DNA from: Pseudomonas syringae
GTDB lineage: Bacteria > Pseudomonadota > Gammaproteobacteria > Pseudomonadales > Pseudomonadaceae
Assembly: GCF_000737245.1 (NCBI RefSeq)
Contig: NZ_JPQU01000043.1
Span: 1-59,344 of the forward strand
Reading direction: 5' to 3'
DNA length: 59,344 bases
Of the stretch, positions 17,034 through 26,049 are shown piece by piece. Under the pieces are notes generated by a model that saw only the letters and a program-made list of their open reading frames with translations, did no database searches and was not told where the DNA came from. Each line of letters begins with the position of its first letter. The stretch's first letter is position 1. Made by a program: the position numbers and the translations under genes.

Positions 17034-19653
17034 GGGCGAGATCCTCTTTCAGACGACACCGCCCCAGTAGAGCTCGATCCAGGACAACGCCCGTACCCTG
17101 GACCGCTTCGGTCATCGCACCGAACAGATTGCTCCCGGTCAGGTCCGCTGCGTCCAGTTGTACTTTACGTAACCATGCCTCCATCAAATTGGCCCCTCGC
17201 CAACGGACCTGCCTGAGATCACTGCCGGTAAAGTCAGCCTGCACCGCGTTCAAGTGGTAACCGTCGCTGTCTCGCAGATCGCAACGACTGATCAGCGCCT
17301 GCTTGAGCATCGTGCCTTTTAAACTGGCGCCCCGCAGATTCACCCCCTGAAAACTAGCCCGCTGTAATTGCGCATCATCCAGGCAGATACCGGGTAGCTG
17401 GCAACTTTGGTCTAGGCGAAAATTAGTTGCCTGGGCAGCTTTGGCATTAACTGCAGTGCCGGTCACTTGCGACCAGGACGCTTCTTGAAGATTAGCGCCA
17501 GACATCTGCAAACCGTCCACCACGCAGGCATGCAGGCTGGACTTGGACAGGTCCGCGTCAACGGCGCTCACCGCCGTCAGCGTGCAAGTGTGAAAGCTTG
17601 CACCGGCGAGTTCAGCGCGGGTGAAGTCGGCGTGGTCCAAGGCGCAGTCGACGAATTGTGCTTGAGGCACCACCGCCGCGGTAAATTGCGCTCGCAGGAA
17701 GCTGCAATCGCTGGCATAGGCCTGGGCAAGATGTGCGCCGCTGAGGTTGGCATCGTCCAGACAACAACCCTGAAAGAAAGCCGAGGACAGCTGCCCTTCA
17801 TGCACAGCGGCCTGCGCCAGATCACAGTCGATAAATACACCCTGATGAATATCGGCTGCGGTCAGCACGGAGCCCGTTAACTTGCACTTTTCAAACACGC
17901 TACCCATCAGCCGGGCACCGCTTAAATCGATGCCCGAGAGGTCAAGCCCTGTGAATTTTTGATTTTCAAGCGCTTGCGAAGCAGCACAGGACGCCTCAAT
18001 GAGCTCACGGGTCCAATCAACCTTGGCCACCACTAGCCCAGACGCAGGCAGCAGCGCAGTAGCTGCCACAATCTGCTCGGTCAGCGCAGTGATTTCGGCA
18101 CCGATATTAGATTGCACCGATGCAGCCTGGCTCAATACATCCTCGATTCTGGCCTGATACTCCGCTTTGCTGGCAGCCGAGAGCGGTAACTTAGCCAACA
18201 TGGAACCCGCATTGAATGATGGTGCCGGGTTTGCAGCCTTTAGTTCGGCGGCCTGGGCGTAAATGGATTCAGCGGTGCGATCAAGATGTCTGGCTACCTG
18301 CTCAACATAGCGGTGCGCTTGCCGCTCGGAGTCGACAATAGCAGCACGAATATTGGCCTCTAGCACAGCAGGATCAAAGGGGGCTTCTGCGATCACTGAC
18401 GCAACATTGCGCTGCGCGATGGCTTCGGCGAAGTTGACCCGCTCCGGTGGCGGGAATCTGGATGCATCAAACGGTTTGCCAATGTCGGTGGCCAGTTTTT
18501 GCGCGGCCTGTATGCCTTCCTGATGGGCCGTTAGAACCTGCGCGTGGATTTGATCTGCTTGTGCTTGCAGGTCACGCAACATCTGTTCCTGGTCAAAGGT
18601 GGGTATCTCCAGCGCAGGCACCATGAGCGGTTCGACGGTCTCCTGGGCCCAGAGCCTGTCAATCCAGGCTTGAGGGCTCAGCGTCGGATCATCCCGATGT
18701 TCACAGGCCACGCCCAATGCAGCGATATCTTCAGCATCGACTTCATTGACCGGTATCTGCGCACGATAAATCAGCAGCAGGTGTTCGTCGTTCGGAAACA
18801 GCCATACCGTATCCAGGTCCAAAGGTTGTTCGACGATGGGCGAAGAGCTTTCCACGCGCTCCACGAACAGTCGCGCACGCAAGCCAGGCAAATTACCTTT
18901 GAGCTGCGGATGCAGTGGATGCATGCCGCTAACTGACCAGCTTTCATCACCGCGCCAGTAGTGCGCCTGGCATTGATCTTCAGCCACTTCATTGAACCAT
19001 CGCGGATCGGTATCGGCGGGCAACCAAGGTGCGGTTTGCATCTGCCAGGACTCGTCCAGCCTGCCCATGAATCCCTTGCGCGCCATGCACTGGGGCGGCA
19101 TAGGTAAAAAACTGGCCGGCGCTGGACGATCCATCGGGCTGCGCAAAGGTGCATCGGGGTGCTCTACCTGTGGCAGAGCAATCTGTTGCAATGGCCCAGG
19201 GTTTTCGACATAGCCCACACCCTCCAGATTATCCGCATAACCCTCACCCCCAAATGCATGCTGAAAATCCAGCGCAACCGATTCCAGCCCACCGCTGGAG
19301 ACTGCATTCCAGCCGCTCAACCCGTAACGCCAGGTGCGCGGGGCGAAGGCATGCAAGGTTTTCTCGCATGAACCCACTCGGACATGGACAGGCATCGCTG
19401 TGCGCTGCTGCTCATTGAGCGCAAATGCCTGTCCATGTACTGCAAAAGTGCCGCAGCTTTTCTTCAGACCTCGATCAAAAGCTGCCCCGCTAAATCGAGC
19501 ACAAATCCAGTCCCAGCTGTCTTTGGCGGGCACCGTCTTGCCTGTCTGAAGATTCACCAGAAAACCAACAGTCACCACCAGGTATTTCGATGAGAGCGAC
19601 TGGTGGCGTGCAATCAGCAGCAGACTGCTTTCATCAAGTTTGTAGTTTTTCAT
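17026..19653 (-). CDS. DUF2169 adaptor fused to pentapeptide repeats
   Basis: 875-residue fusion. Residues about 1-340 are a DUF2169 domain (WRYGLSGWNAVSSGGLESVA; DFQHAFGGEGYADN; the MHPLHPQLKGNLPGLRARLF stretch). Residues about 360-555 are helical, alanine- and glutamine-rich. Residues about 560-860 are pentapeptide repeats (LDLSGIDLSGARLMG onward). DUF2169 proteins serve as adaptors that load PAAR/VgrG-linked cargo in T6SS loci lacking DUF4123 or DUF1795 adaptors. The start overlaps the vgrG stop (ATGA), implying coupled translation. No effector gene is adjacent, so its client is unknown. Confidence 0.85.
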   Translation of the reverse strand: MKNYKLDESSLLLIARHQSLSSKYLVVTVGFLVNLQTGKTVPAKDSWDWICARFSGAAFDRGLKKSCGTFAVHGQAFALNEQQRTAMPVHVRVGSCEKTLHAFAPRTWRYGLSGWNAVSSGGLESVALDFQHAFGGEGYADNLEGVGYVENPGPLQQIALPQVEHPDAPLRSPMDRPAPASFLPMPPQCMARKGFMGRLDESWQMQTAPWLPADTDPRWFNEVAEDQCQAHYWRGDESWSVSGMHPLHPQLKGNLPGLRARLFVERVESSSPIVEQPLDLDTVWLFPNDEHLLLIYRAQIPVNEVDAEDIAALGVACEHRDDPTLSPQAWIDRLWAQETVEPLMVPALEIPTFDQEQMLRDLQAQADQIHAQVLTAHQEGIQAAQKLATDIGKPFDASRFPPPERVNFAEAIAQRNVASVIAEAPFDPAVLEANIRAAIVDSERQAHRYVEQVARHLDRTAESIYAQAAELKAANPAPSFNAGSMLAKLPLSAASKAEYQARIEDVLSQAASVQSNIGAEITALTEQIVAATALLPASGLVVAKVDWTRELIEASCAASQALENQKFTGLDLSGIDLSGARLMGSVFEKCKLTGSVLTAADIHQGVFIDCDLAQAAVHEGQLSSAFFQGCCLDDANLSGAHLAQAYASDCSFLRAQFTAAVVPQAQFVDCALDHADFTRAELAGASFHTCTLTAVSAVDADLSKSSLHACVVDGLQMSGANLQEASWSQVTGTAVNAKAAQATNFRLDQSCQLPGICLDDAQLQRASFQGVNLRGASLKGTMLKQALISRCDLRDSDGYHLNAVQADFTGSDLRQVRWRGANLMEAWLRKVQLDAADLTGSNLFGAMTEAVQGTGVVLDRALLGRCRLKEDLAHV

Positions 19654-22274
19654 ACGACGCCGGCTACATCTCGTACAGCCTGGGCAACTGTGTTCAGCTC
19701 GTCTGCGGTCCGGTTCACGACACTGGCTACAATCACCGCTTGAGACTTGACCTGAAGCGCTGCTTCCATTGCAAAGATCATTGCGTTCTCAACGGCGGGC
19801 ACGGTCGGAGCAACGCCAGTGCCCAGCAAAGGCTGCGTTGATTTGATGATGACCGACTCAAGTTTGTTGGTATTGATCGCCAACCCAGCCTTCACATTCA
19901 TGATCGCGGTCAAATTTTTTGCGATCGTATTGCCACTAACAACCAGTTGGCCGCTCACATGGACGTCCCCGTGCAAGGAGATGGGTGTCACCGGTGAAGA
20001 GATAGTAATTCCGGCAGGAGTCAACGAGATGCTATGCGGTCCACAAACAATCTTTGTCAGGGCTGTCGTACTGTGAACATAGGTGCCCGTATCGACTGTT
20101 TTATTAACTGTTTTCTCTGTAACAGTGACGTGTTCTTTCTTGGAGTTGAGGGCTTGCTCCATCTTGGTGGCATGGGTTGATTCAAACCCTGACTTGAATT
20201 CGCGACCACCTGGACTGATCGCGTAAGACGTTTTGGGTCCGGCAATGCTGATGGCAAGTTCATGGACCATCACACTCAAGCTTTGCTTTAGCACGCCAAG
20301 CGTCGCGCTCGTTTGTACGGTTGTTGAATCGGCCTTTACCGACCAGGTTGGCGTGAAGCTTGCGGAAGGCAGGACCCAACCGTTGCGGTATTTACCTGCC
20401 GATGAAAAAGGCTTGAAATCATCCGACTTGGGCGCCGGTGCCGGTGCCTTTGCGGGCGTAGATGATGAAGGTGAAGATGAAGATGATGTGTCGTCATTCG
20501 ACCCATTGCTTGGGGGAGGAGGTGAGGCACCTAATCCGCCGCCCATGCTGTGGGAATACATATCGGACACTTCGTGCTTGTATGAGTTGGATGCCAACTG
20601 CATATGATTATCGGTTTGCAGGTGAGCACCACTGACACTGCCCTCCCCCAGAGTCAGCCTGGTATTACCGATGGGCGCCCCCATTCTCATCATCGGACCC
20701 GATGCACTGTCCTCCATAGCAAGATAGTGGCCGCCAGGGGTATTGATCCCACTCTGTGTTGCATTGTCCATCGTGACCCGCGCAGGGTTTTCGGAGTTGG
20801 GTACGCTGCCGGTAATAACTGGCCGATCGGGGTCTCCCCCGAGAAAAGACACCAGCACTTCTGTGCCCTTGAGCAGTGGAAATGCCATGCCATGACTTGA
20901 GCCATTGGAAATGGTTGCCATGCGCAGCCAGGCCGAACCACGCGTCGCATTCTTCTCGCCACGAATGAACGGAAAACTCACTTTGTAACAACCGTGCTCA
21001 TTGAGGAGCGGCCGGCCGGTGTCTTCATCACCATCAACCACAGCGCTGAGCACCCCTTGCACATACGGCTTGCGGGTCAGGCATGGCGCCCGAAACTGGA
21101 CATCTGCAGGCAACGCGATGAACTGAGTGCTGATGCCCTTGACGATGCCCTCACCCTCCACGCCCAGACCCGGCAACGGCTGGTCGCCCTCGTGCTGCAC
21201 CTGGATCACTTGATAGCGGGTGTTGAAAGACAACTTAGGATGGGCGACAAGCAGCATGGGATCGCCTGCGCGCAAGCTGCTGGCGCGACCGCTGCCGTGG
21301 AACTCGCGAGCGCGACAGCCGATTACCTGGGCCCGCCGTGTGGCCAGCCATTGCCCCTGCGCCTGGGAGCCAAAATGTTCGCCATAAAGACCCTGCTCAC
21401 CCAGGAATGCCGCTGAGGCAGACACGGTTGACAGCTGCTCTGGCGTCGCATCGGTGGGCAGGCTCGCGACGGCCACCGAAGCATCAGCCTGCAACTGGAG
21501 TTGTGCATTGCTGGCTGAGAAGTCGCGCAAGGTCACCACTGCCGCCTGGCGAGTGAGTTTGCGCGCAAAGCTACGCACAACAGCCAAGCCTGGCTCAACA
21601 TCAAGTGCCGAGTCGTGGCTGCGGTAGGTCAACAGGTGAGGGGTTTGCGGCTGGAAGCGCTGATCGCCGCAAAACACTATGGCTTCGCCACCCGCGTTTT
21701 GTTCGAAAAAGTAGTAAACCCCGAAGTATTCGAGCAGACGCGACAGAAAAGCGAAGCTCGACTCTTCGAACTGACACGTAAAGCTCGCCTGGGTCAGCGC
21801 CACGTCATCAACGGGCACGCGGATATCGAAGTCGTAAACCGAACCTCGCGCCGCATTGATGCCCGGTCCTTCGACATTCAGCCCCGTAAGCTTTAGTACG
21901 TCGCGAATCAGCTCCGGCAGGCTTTTGTCCAGCCAGATTTCGGAAAACCGGAAATGACGCAGTTGCACCAGGCGCGGCTCCAGCACCACGCGGTAGTAGT
22001 AATAAACGCAATCGGCGTCCAGATAATCCACCTGGGTCACCACGCCCTGATAAGGGTGTGGCTCCCCCATTCCATCACTGAGCGTCAAGACCGCCCGATG
22101 CCCCAGCAGCGCTTCGTCATCGAACAGCGGATTGACAGTGGCCAGACGGACCTCGAAACGATAAGGCTGCGAGAGCTTTTCCTCTCCCTGCCATTGCTGC
22201 ACCCACAATGTTTCGAGCACAAGCGAGGGTGCCAGGCTGACGAAAGTGCAGAGTGCGTGATCATTGAGGGCCAT
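19650..22274 (-). CDS. vgrG: T6SS spike protein VgrG (TssI)
   Basis: 874-residue VgrG. It forms the trimeric spike on the Hcp tube. The gp27-like part (about 1-390) includes FEVRLATVNPLFDDEALLG and DFDIRVPVDDVALTQASFTC; the gp5 OB domain with ENAMIFAMEA-like helices far downstream is reached through LNEHGCYKVSFPF and GSAWLRMATISNGSSHGMAF (about 425-465), and the needle region follows. A low-complexity serine/proline hinge (about 590-620) and a 230-residue C-terminal extension rich in V, T and S end in an alanine/valine-rich helix. No recognisable enzymatic domain is fused. It lies 35 bases after tssH. Confidence 0.92.
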   Translation of the reverse strand: MALNDHALCTFVSLAPSLVLETLWVQQWQGEEKLSQPYRFEVRLATVNPLFDDEALLGHRAVLTLSDGMGEPHPYQGVVTQVDYLDADCVYYYYRVVLEPRLVQLRHFRFSEIWLDKSLPELIRDVLKLTGLNVEGPGINAARGSVYDFDIRVPVDDVALTQASFTCQFEESSFAFLSRLLEYFGVYYFFEQNAGGEAIVFCGDQRFQPQTPHLLTYRSHDSALDVEPGLAVVRSFARKLTRQAAVVTLRDFSASNAQLQLQADASVAVASLPTDATPEQLSTVSASAAFLGEQGLYGEHFGSQAQGQWLATRRAQVIGCRAREFHGSGRASSLRAGDPMLLVAHPKLSFNTRYQVIQVQHEGDQPLPGLGVEGEGIVKGISTQFIALPADVQFRAPCLTRKPYVQGVLSAVVDGDEDTGRPLLNEHGCYKVSFPFIRGEKNATRGSAWLRMATISNGSSHGMAFPLLKGTEVLVSFLGGDPDRPVITGSVPNSENPARVTMDNATQSGINTPGGHYLAMEDSASGPMMRMGAPIGNTRLTLGEGSVSGAHLQTDNHMQLASNSYKHEVSDMYSHSMGGGLGASPPPPSNGSNDDTSSSSSPSSSTPAKAPAPAPKSDDFKPFSSAGKYRNGWVLPSASFTPTWSVKADSTTVQTSATLGVLKQSLSVMVHELAISIAGPKTSYAISPGGREFKSGFESTHATKMEQALNSKKEHVTVTEKTVNKTVDTGTYVHSTTALTKIVCGPHSISLTPAGITISSPVTPISLHGDVHVSGQLVVSGNTIAKNLTAIMNVKAGLAINTNKLESVIIKSTQPLLGTGVAPTVPAVENAMIFAMEAALQVKSQAVIVASVVNRTADELNTVAQAVRDVAGVV

Positions 22275-22309
22275 CAGTTAATCCTTGGTCTTGAGTCGGT
22301 AACGAGCAG

Positions 22310-25042
22310 TCACTCTAAGGTTTCGAGCAGCGCTTCACCCTCGGGTAAAGACCTGATCGGATCCGCCTCTACTGGCGTAATGATCCATTCGCCCGACACA
22401 TCCACCGCCACTTGCAACTCCGCCAGCGGCCGCTGATCGGCAATGGCCCCCAGCAACACGTCAGACAGACGCGGCGTCAGGCTTTTACGCAGGATGAAAT
22501 CGATGTTACGTGCCCCGCTCTCCACTTCCGTGCAGCGTGCGGCAATCACGTCGGCGACTTCGTCTGCAAAGGTCAGGCGCACTTTCGATGAAGCCAACAG
22601 CCGCTCGCTGAGCCGGGCCAGTTTCAGTCGCACGATACCGGCCAGTTGCTCTCCGCCCAGGGTGAAGAACGGCACGATGGTCATGCGTGCCAGCAATGCA
22701 GGCTTGAAATGCCGGGAGAGCGTCGGGCGGATTTTTTCCGCAAGGGTGTCGGGGTCCGGGCGTCCGTCAGCGCACAGGTTCTGGATTTCGTCAGTGGCCA
22801 GGTTGCTGGTCAACAGCACCACGGTGTTGGAGAAATCGATCTGCCGCCCTTCGCCGTCGGACAGGCTGCCCTTGTCAAAGACCTGGTAGAAAATGTTCAC
22901 CACGTCCAGGTGGGCTTTCTCGACCTCGTCGAGCAGCACCACTGAATAAGGGCGCTTGCGGACCGCTTCGGTCAACATGCCGCCTTCACCGAAACCGACA
23001 TAACCGGCAGGCGAACCCACCAGTCGGCTGACGGTGTGCTTTTCCTGATACTCGCTCATGTTCACCGAGATCATCGCCTCCTCGCCGCCGAACAAGTGCT
23101 CGGCCACCGCTAGGGCGGTTTCAGTCTTGCCGACACCCGAGGGGCCGACCAGCAGAAACACGCCCAGCGGCTGCTGCGGATCGCGCAGGCCCGATTGTGC
23201 CGCCTTGAGGATTTCAGCGATTTGCTCGACGGCAGTGTCCTGACCGCGAATTCGCGTCTTGATGTTAGCGGCCAGGGCCATTACGCCACCGGCGGCGTCA
23301 CGCAGCACTTTGCCCAGCGGCACGCCGGTCCAGTCAGAGACCACCTTGGCGATGGCGTCAGGATTAACCTCGGTGAACAGCAACGGCTCATCGCCTTGCA
23401 GCGCAGCCAGCGCCTGGCGAGCCGACTCCAGTTCCGCCTGACGGTCGGTCAGCGAAGCCAGAACCTGAGCCGTTTCGCCCTCGGGGGGCACGGGCAGATC
23501 GTCTTCTTTCAAGGCCACTTGCTTGCGAGCCTCCAGAACCCGCACTGCGGCCTCGCGCTCGGCAAGCCAGCGGGTTTGCAGCGTCACACGGCGATCTTCG
23601 ATGCTCGTCTGTTCATCGGCAATATCGGCCAGACGCTGCACCTCCACCGGGAAGCCGTTGCTGCGATCACGCTCCAGCGCCGCCAGTTCGCGGGCCAGAC
23701 CGGATAACTCGCGCTCCATACGCTCAAGCTCGGCGGGCTTGATACCCAGGCCAATCCGCACGCGGGCGCTGGCAGTGTCGAGCAGGTCCACGGCCTTGTC
23801 CGGCAGCAGGCGCCCGGTGATGTAGCGATCCGACAACTCGGCCGCAGCGACGATGGCGTCATCACGCACGCTGACGCCGTGGACTTTTTCGTAATGCCCC
23901 TTGAGGCCGCGCAAAATCAGTACCGCAGTTTTGACGCTCGGCTCATCGAGCTTGACCAACTGGAAGCGGCGCGCCAGCGCCGGGTCTTTTTCAAAATACT
24001 TTTTATATTCCGACCAGGTGGTGGCGGCGATGGTGCGCAACTCGCCACGCGCCAGAGCTGGCTTGAGCAGATTGGCCGCATCTGACCCGCCCGCTGCGCC
24101 GCCCGCGCCGATCAGCATGTGCGCTTCATCGATAAACAGAATGACCGGAGTGGCGGACGCCTTGATCTCTTCGATCACCCCGCGCAAGCGGTTTTCAAAC
24201 TCGCCCTTGACGCTGGCCCCGGCTTCCAGGGCACCCAGGTCCAGGCTGAGCAGGCGGGTATTCTTGAGGAAGTCCGGCACTTCGTTCTGGCTGATCAACA
24301 ATGCCAGCCCTTCCACGACCGCCGACTTGCCCACCCCCGGTTCACCCACGGCGATAGGGTTGTTTTTACGACGCCGGGCAAGGATGTCGATCATCTGGCG
24401 GATTTCATCATCACGACCAAAAATCGGGTCGATGCGCCCTGCCGCTGCCTTCGCGGTCAGGTCTTCACAAAAGCGCGCGATATTGTCTTCAGCGGCCGCT
24501 GCAACACCGCCTGCGCTGGCGACCGTCGAGGAAGATGAACCGATGTGCAGGCTGTCCAGCGGGCCTTCGCTGGAACCGTTCAGCAAATGAGCGAATTCAG
24601 CGGTCAGGGCGTCGGTGGAGATCGGCTTGAGCATTTCGCCGTACCGCGTCCCGGCGGTGTAATAGCCCAGGCGCGAAACCAGCGCCAGCAGCAGCGAACC
24701 GCCGCGAATACGCCCGGTGCCCACCACCAGCGAGGCGACGAGCCAGGCATCCTGAATCAACTCGGTGAGCAGGCTGGCGAACACCGGACGACCAGGATTG
24801 CCGTTCTTGAGTTGCGTCAGACCGTCGTCAAGCAGTGCCCGCAAGCGCAACGGATCAATTTCAAAGCGGGTCAGGATGCGAGTGACGTCAGCATGGGTAT
24901 CGTCCAGCAATTGACGCAGCAAGTGCTCAACGGAAATCTCGTAGTGAGTGCGTGCCAGGGTCAGCCCTGCCGCAGTCTCCAGGGCTTTGGTGCCATATAC
25001 ATTGAGCCGCGCGAACAGCGGTTTGAGTTCAACCTGAATCAT
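22310..25042 (-). CDS. tssH: T6SS ATPase TssH (ClpV)
   Basis: 910-residue AAA+ unfoldase that disassembles contracted TssBC sheaths. I chose the ATG at 25042 (MIQVELKPLFARLN), which overlaps the tssG stop, over an in-frame reading from 25174. The ClpN domain fills about 1-160, AAA module 1 has Walker A GEPGVGKS (about 233) and Walker B LFIDEAHML, and the ClpB-type middle helices follow. AAA module 2 has GPSGVGKT (about 633) with VVLLDEVEKAH. The C-terminus has the ClpB D2-small fold. Length is typical of ClpV. Confidence 0.94.
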   Translation of the reverse strand: MIQVELKPLFARLNVYGTKALETAAGLTLARTHYEISVEHLLRQLLDDTHADVTRILTRFEIDPLRLRALLDDGLTQLKNGNPGRPVFASLLTELIQDAWLVASLVVGTGRIRGGSLLLALVSRLGYYTAGTRYGEMLKPISTDALTAEFAHLLNGSSEGPLDSLHIGSSSSTVASAGGVAAAAEDNIARFCEDLTAKAAAGRIDPIFGRDDEIRQMIDILARRRKNNPIAVGEPGVGKSAVVEGLALLISQNEVPDFLKNTRLLSLDLGALEAGASVKGEFENRLRGVIEEIKASATPVILFIDEAHMLIGAGGAAGGSDAANLLKPALARGELRTIAATTWSEYKKYFEKDPALARRFQLVKLDEPSVKTAVLILRGLKGHYEKVHGVSVRDDAIVAAAELSDRYITGRLLPDKAVDLLDTASARVRIGLGIKPAELERMERELSGLARELAALERDRSNGFPVEVQRLADIADEQTSIEDRRVTLQTRWLAEREAAVRVLEARKQVALKEDDLPVPPEGETAQVLASLTDRQAELESARQALAALQGDEPLLFTEVNPDAIAKVVSDWTGVPLGKVLRDAAGGVMALAANIKTRIRGQDTAVEQIAEILKAAQSGLRDPQQPLGVFLLVGPSGVGKTETALAVAEHLFGGEEAMISVNMSEYQEKHTVSRLVGSPAGYVGFGEGGMLTEAVRKRPYSVVLLDEVEKAHLDVVNIFYQVFDKGSLSDGEGRQIDFSNTVVLLTSNLATDEIQNLCADGRPDPDTLAEKIRPTLSRHFKPALLARMTIVPFFTLGGEQLAGIVRLKLARLSERLLASSKVRLTFADEVADVIAARCTEVESGARNIDFILRKSLTPRLSDVLLGAIADQRPLAELQVAVDVSGEWIITPVEADPIRSLPEGEALLETLE

Positions 25043-26049
25043 TGCAGCGTCCTCACTTCGGGCATCGAGCCGTTTGCAGCGGTTAACATGAATACAACGT
25101 CGTCTTGCGCATTTGTGTCGCCGAGCCAGGTATCCAGACCCAGTTGTTGCCAGCCCTGACCCAACGAGGCGCATCGCTGCTCCTGTGGCGCAAGCATCAT
25201 GACCAAACGACTGTGCAGCGGCGTCTGCAGGTACAGCACCACCACCCTTTCCAGCTTTTGGTACAGCGCCTGCCCCGGCAACAGGTCGTGAAAACGCTGG
25301 GCACTCAATGAAGTCAGACGAATATCCAGCATGCCGCTACGGTCCATCACTTCTCGACCGAGCAGGCTGTCTTCGCCCAGGACACCGCACTGCATGCCCA
25401 GGTAAGTACGCGCTGGACGGTCGATACGCAGCCGTGTTTCGACACAGGGCACAACCTCCACAGAACCGTCGTTGAGCACCGCCTTCACCAATTGCTGCAG
25501 GCCAAGGGCCGAGCGTGGGTGCTGATTGAACAGGCCTGCGTATTGCAGTAAATCCAGGGATTGGTCGCGCAGTTCAGGCCGTGCATCAGCGACACCGATA
25601 AAGGCCTGCAGTTGGCGCAGGCTTTTGACGTCACGCCGCTCGGTGATGTCGATCCAGATGCGGTGCTTTTCCCAGGCGCGGAACAACAGCGGATAGAGCG
25701 CGGCATGCAAAATGTCGAGAAAGTCGCGGCCCGCCGAGTGCCCTTGCAACTGCTCGTCGATCAGGTCCTCGGTGTAAAACGTAGGCAGCGGCGAAGTCAC
25801 CCCATACAACCCGAAGAAATTGGCTTCTATGCGGTAGCGACCATCCTCGCCCAGCTCGATCTGCTCAATGTCACGCTGTGGGAAACCCAGCCCCAGACGC
25901 GGCCGGACCCGCACATTTTCAGCGAACGATTTATCGCTGGGGAAACGCAGTCGCAACAGGCGCAGTGCCTGGAAAAACCCGAAATCGCCGCTGTCATCAA
26001 GCAACGAATCGCTCACAGCAGGCGTTGCTGCCCGATCTTCGCTGGCCAT
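25039..26049 (-). CDS. tssG: T6SS baseplate protein TssG
   Basis: 336-residue TssG (ImpH/VasB), a wedge component that joins TssF, TssE and TssK. The ATG at 26049 (MASEDRAATPAV) is chosen; it lies inside the end of tssF (37-base overlap), which is common for this pair, while the longer reading would overlap much more. Family marks: GDFGFFQALRLL, VRPRLGLGFPQRDIEQIE, NFFGLYGVTSPLPTFYTEDL. The stop is coupled to tssH by ATGA. Confidence 0.92.
   Translation of the reverse strand: MASEDRAATPAVSDSLLDDSGDFGFFQALRLLRLRFPSDKSFAENVRVRPRLGLGFPQRDIEQIELGEDGRYRIEANFFGLYGVTSPLPTFYTEDLIDEQLQGHSAGRDFLDILHAALYPLLFRAWEKHRIWIDITERRDVKSLRQLQAFIGVADARPELRDQSLDLLQYAGLFNQHPRSALGLQQLVKAVLNDGSVEVVPCVETRLRIDRPARTYLGMQCGVLGEDSLLGREVMDRSGMLDIRLTSLSAQRFHDLLPGQALYQKLERVVVLYLQTPLHSRLVMMLAPQEQRCASLGQGWQQLGLDTWLGDTNAQDDVVFMLTAANGSMPEVRTLQ

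Noticed and set aside
16083..19200. Repeated short sequence units that could be taken for a DNA repeat array
   Set aside because: They are coding pentapeptide repeats (A-x-L/F-x-x) in two adjacent proteins; the DNA itself is too diverged to be a repeat array or CRISPR.
24119..25159. Plus-strand frames opposite tssH
   Set aside because: Antisense shadows of the ClpV gene; no ribosome site and no known domain.
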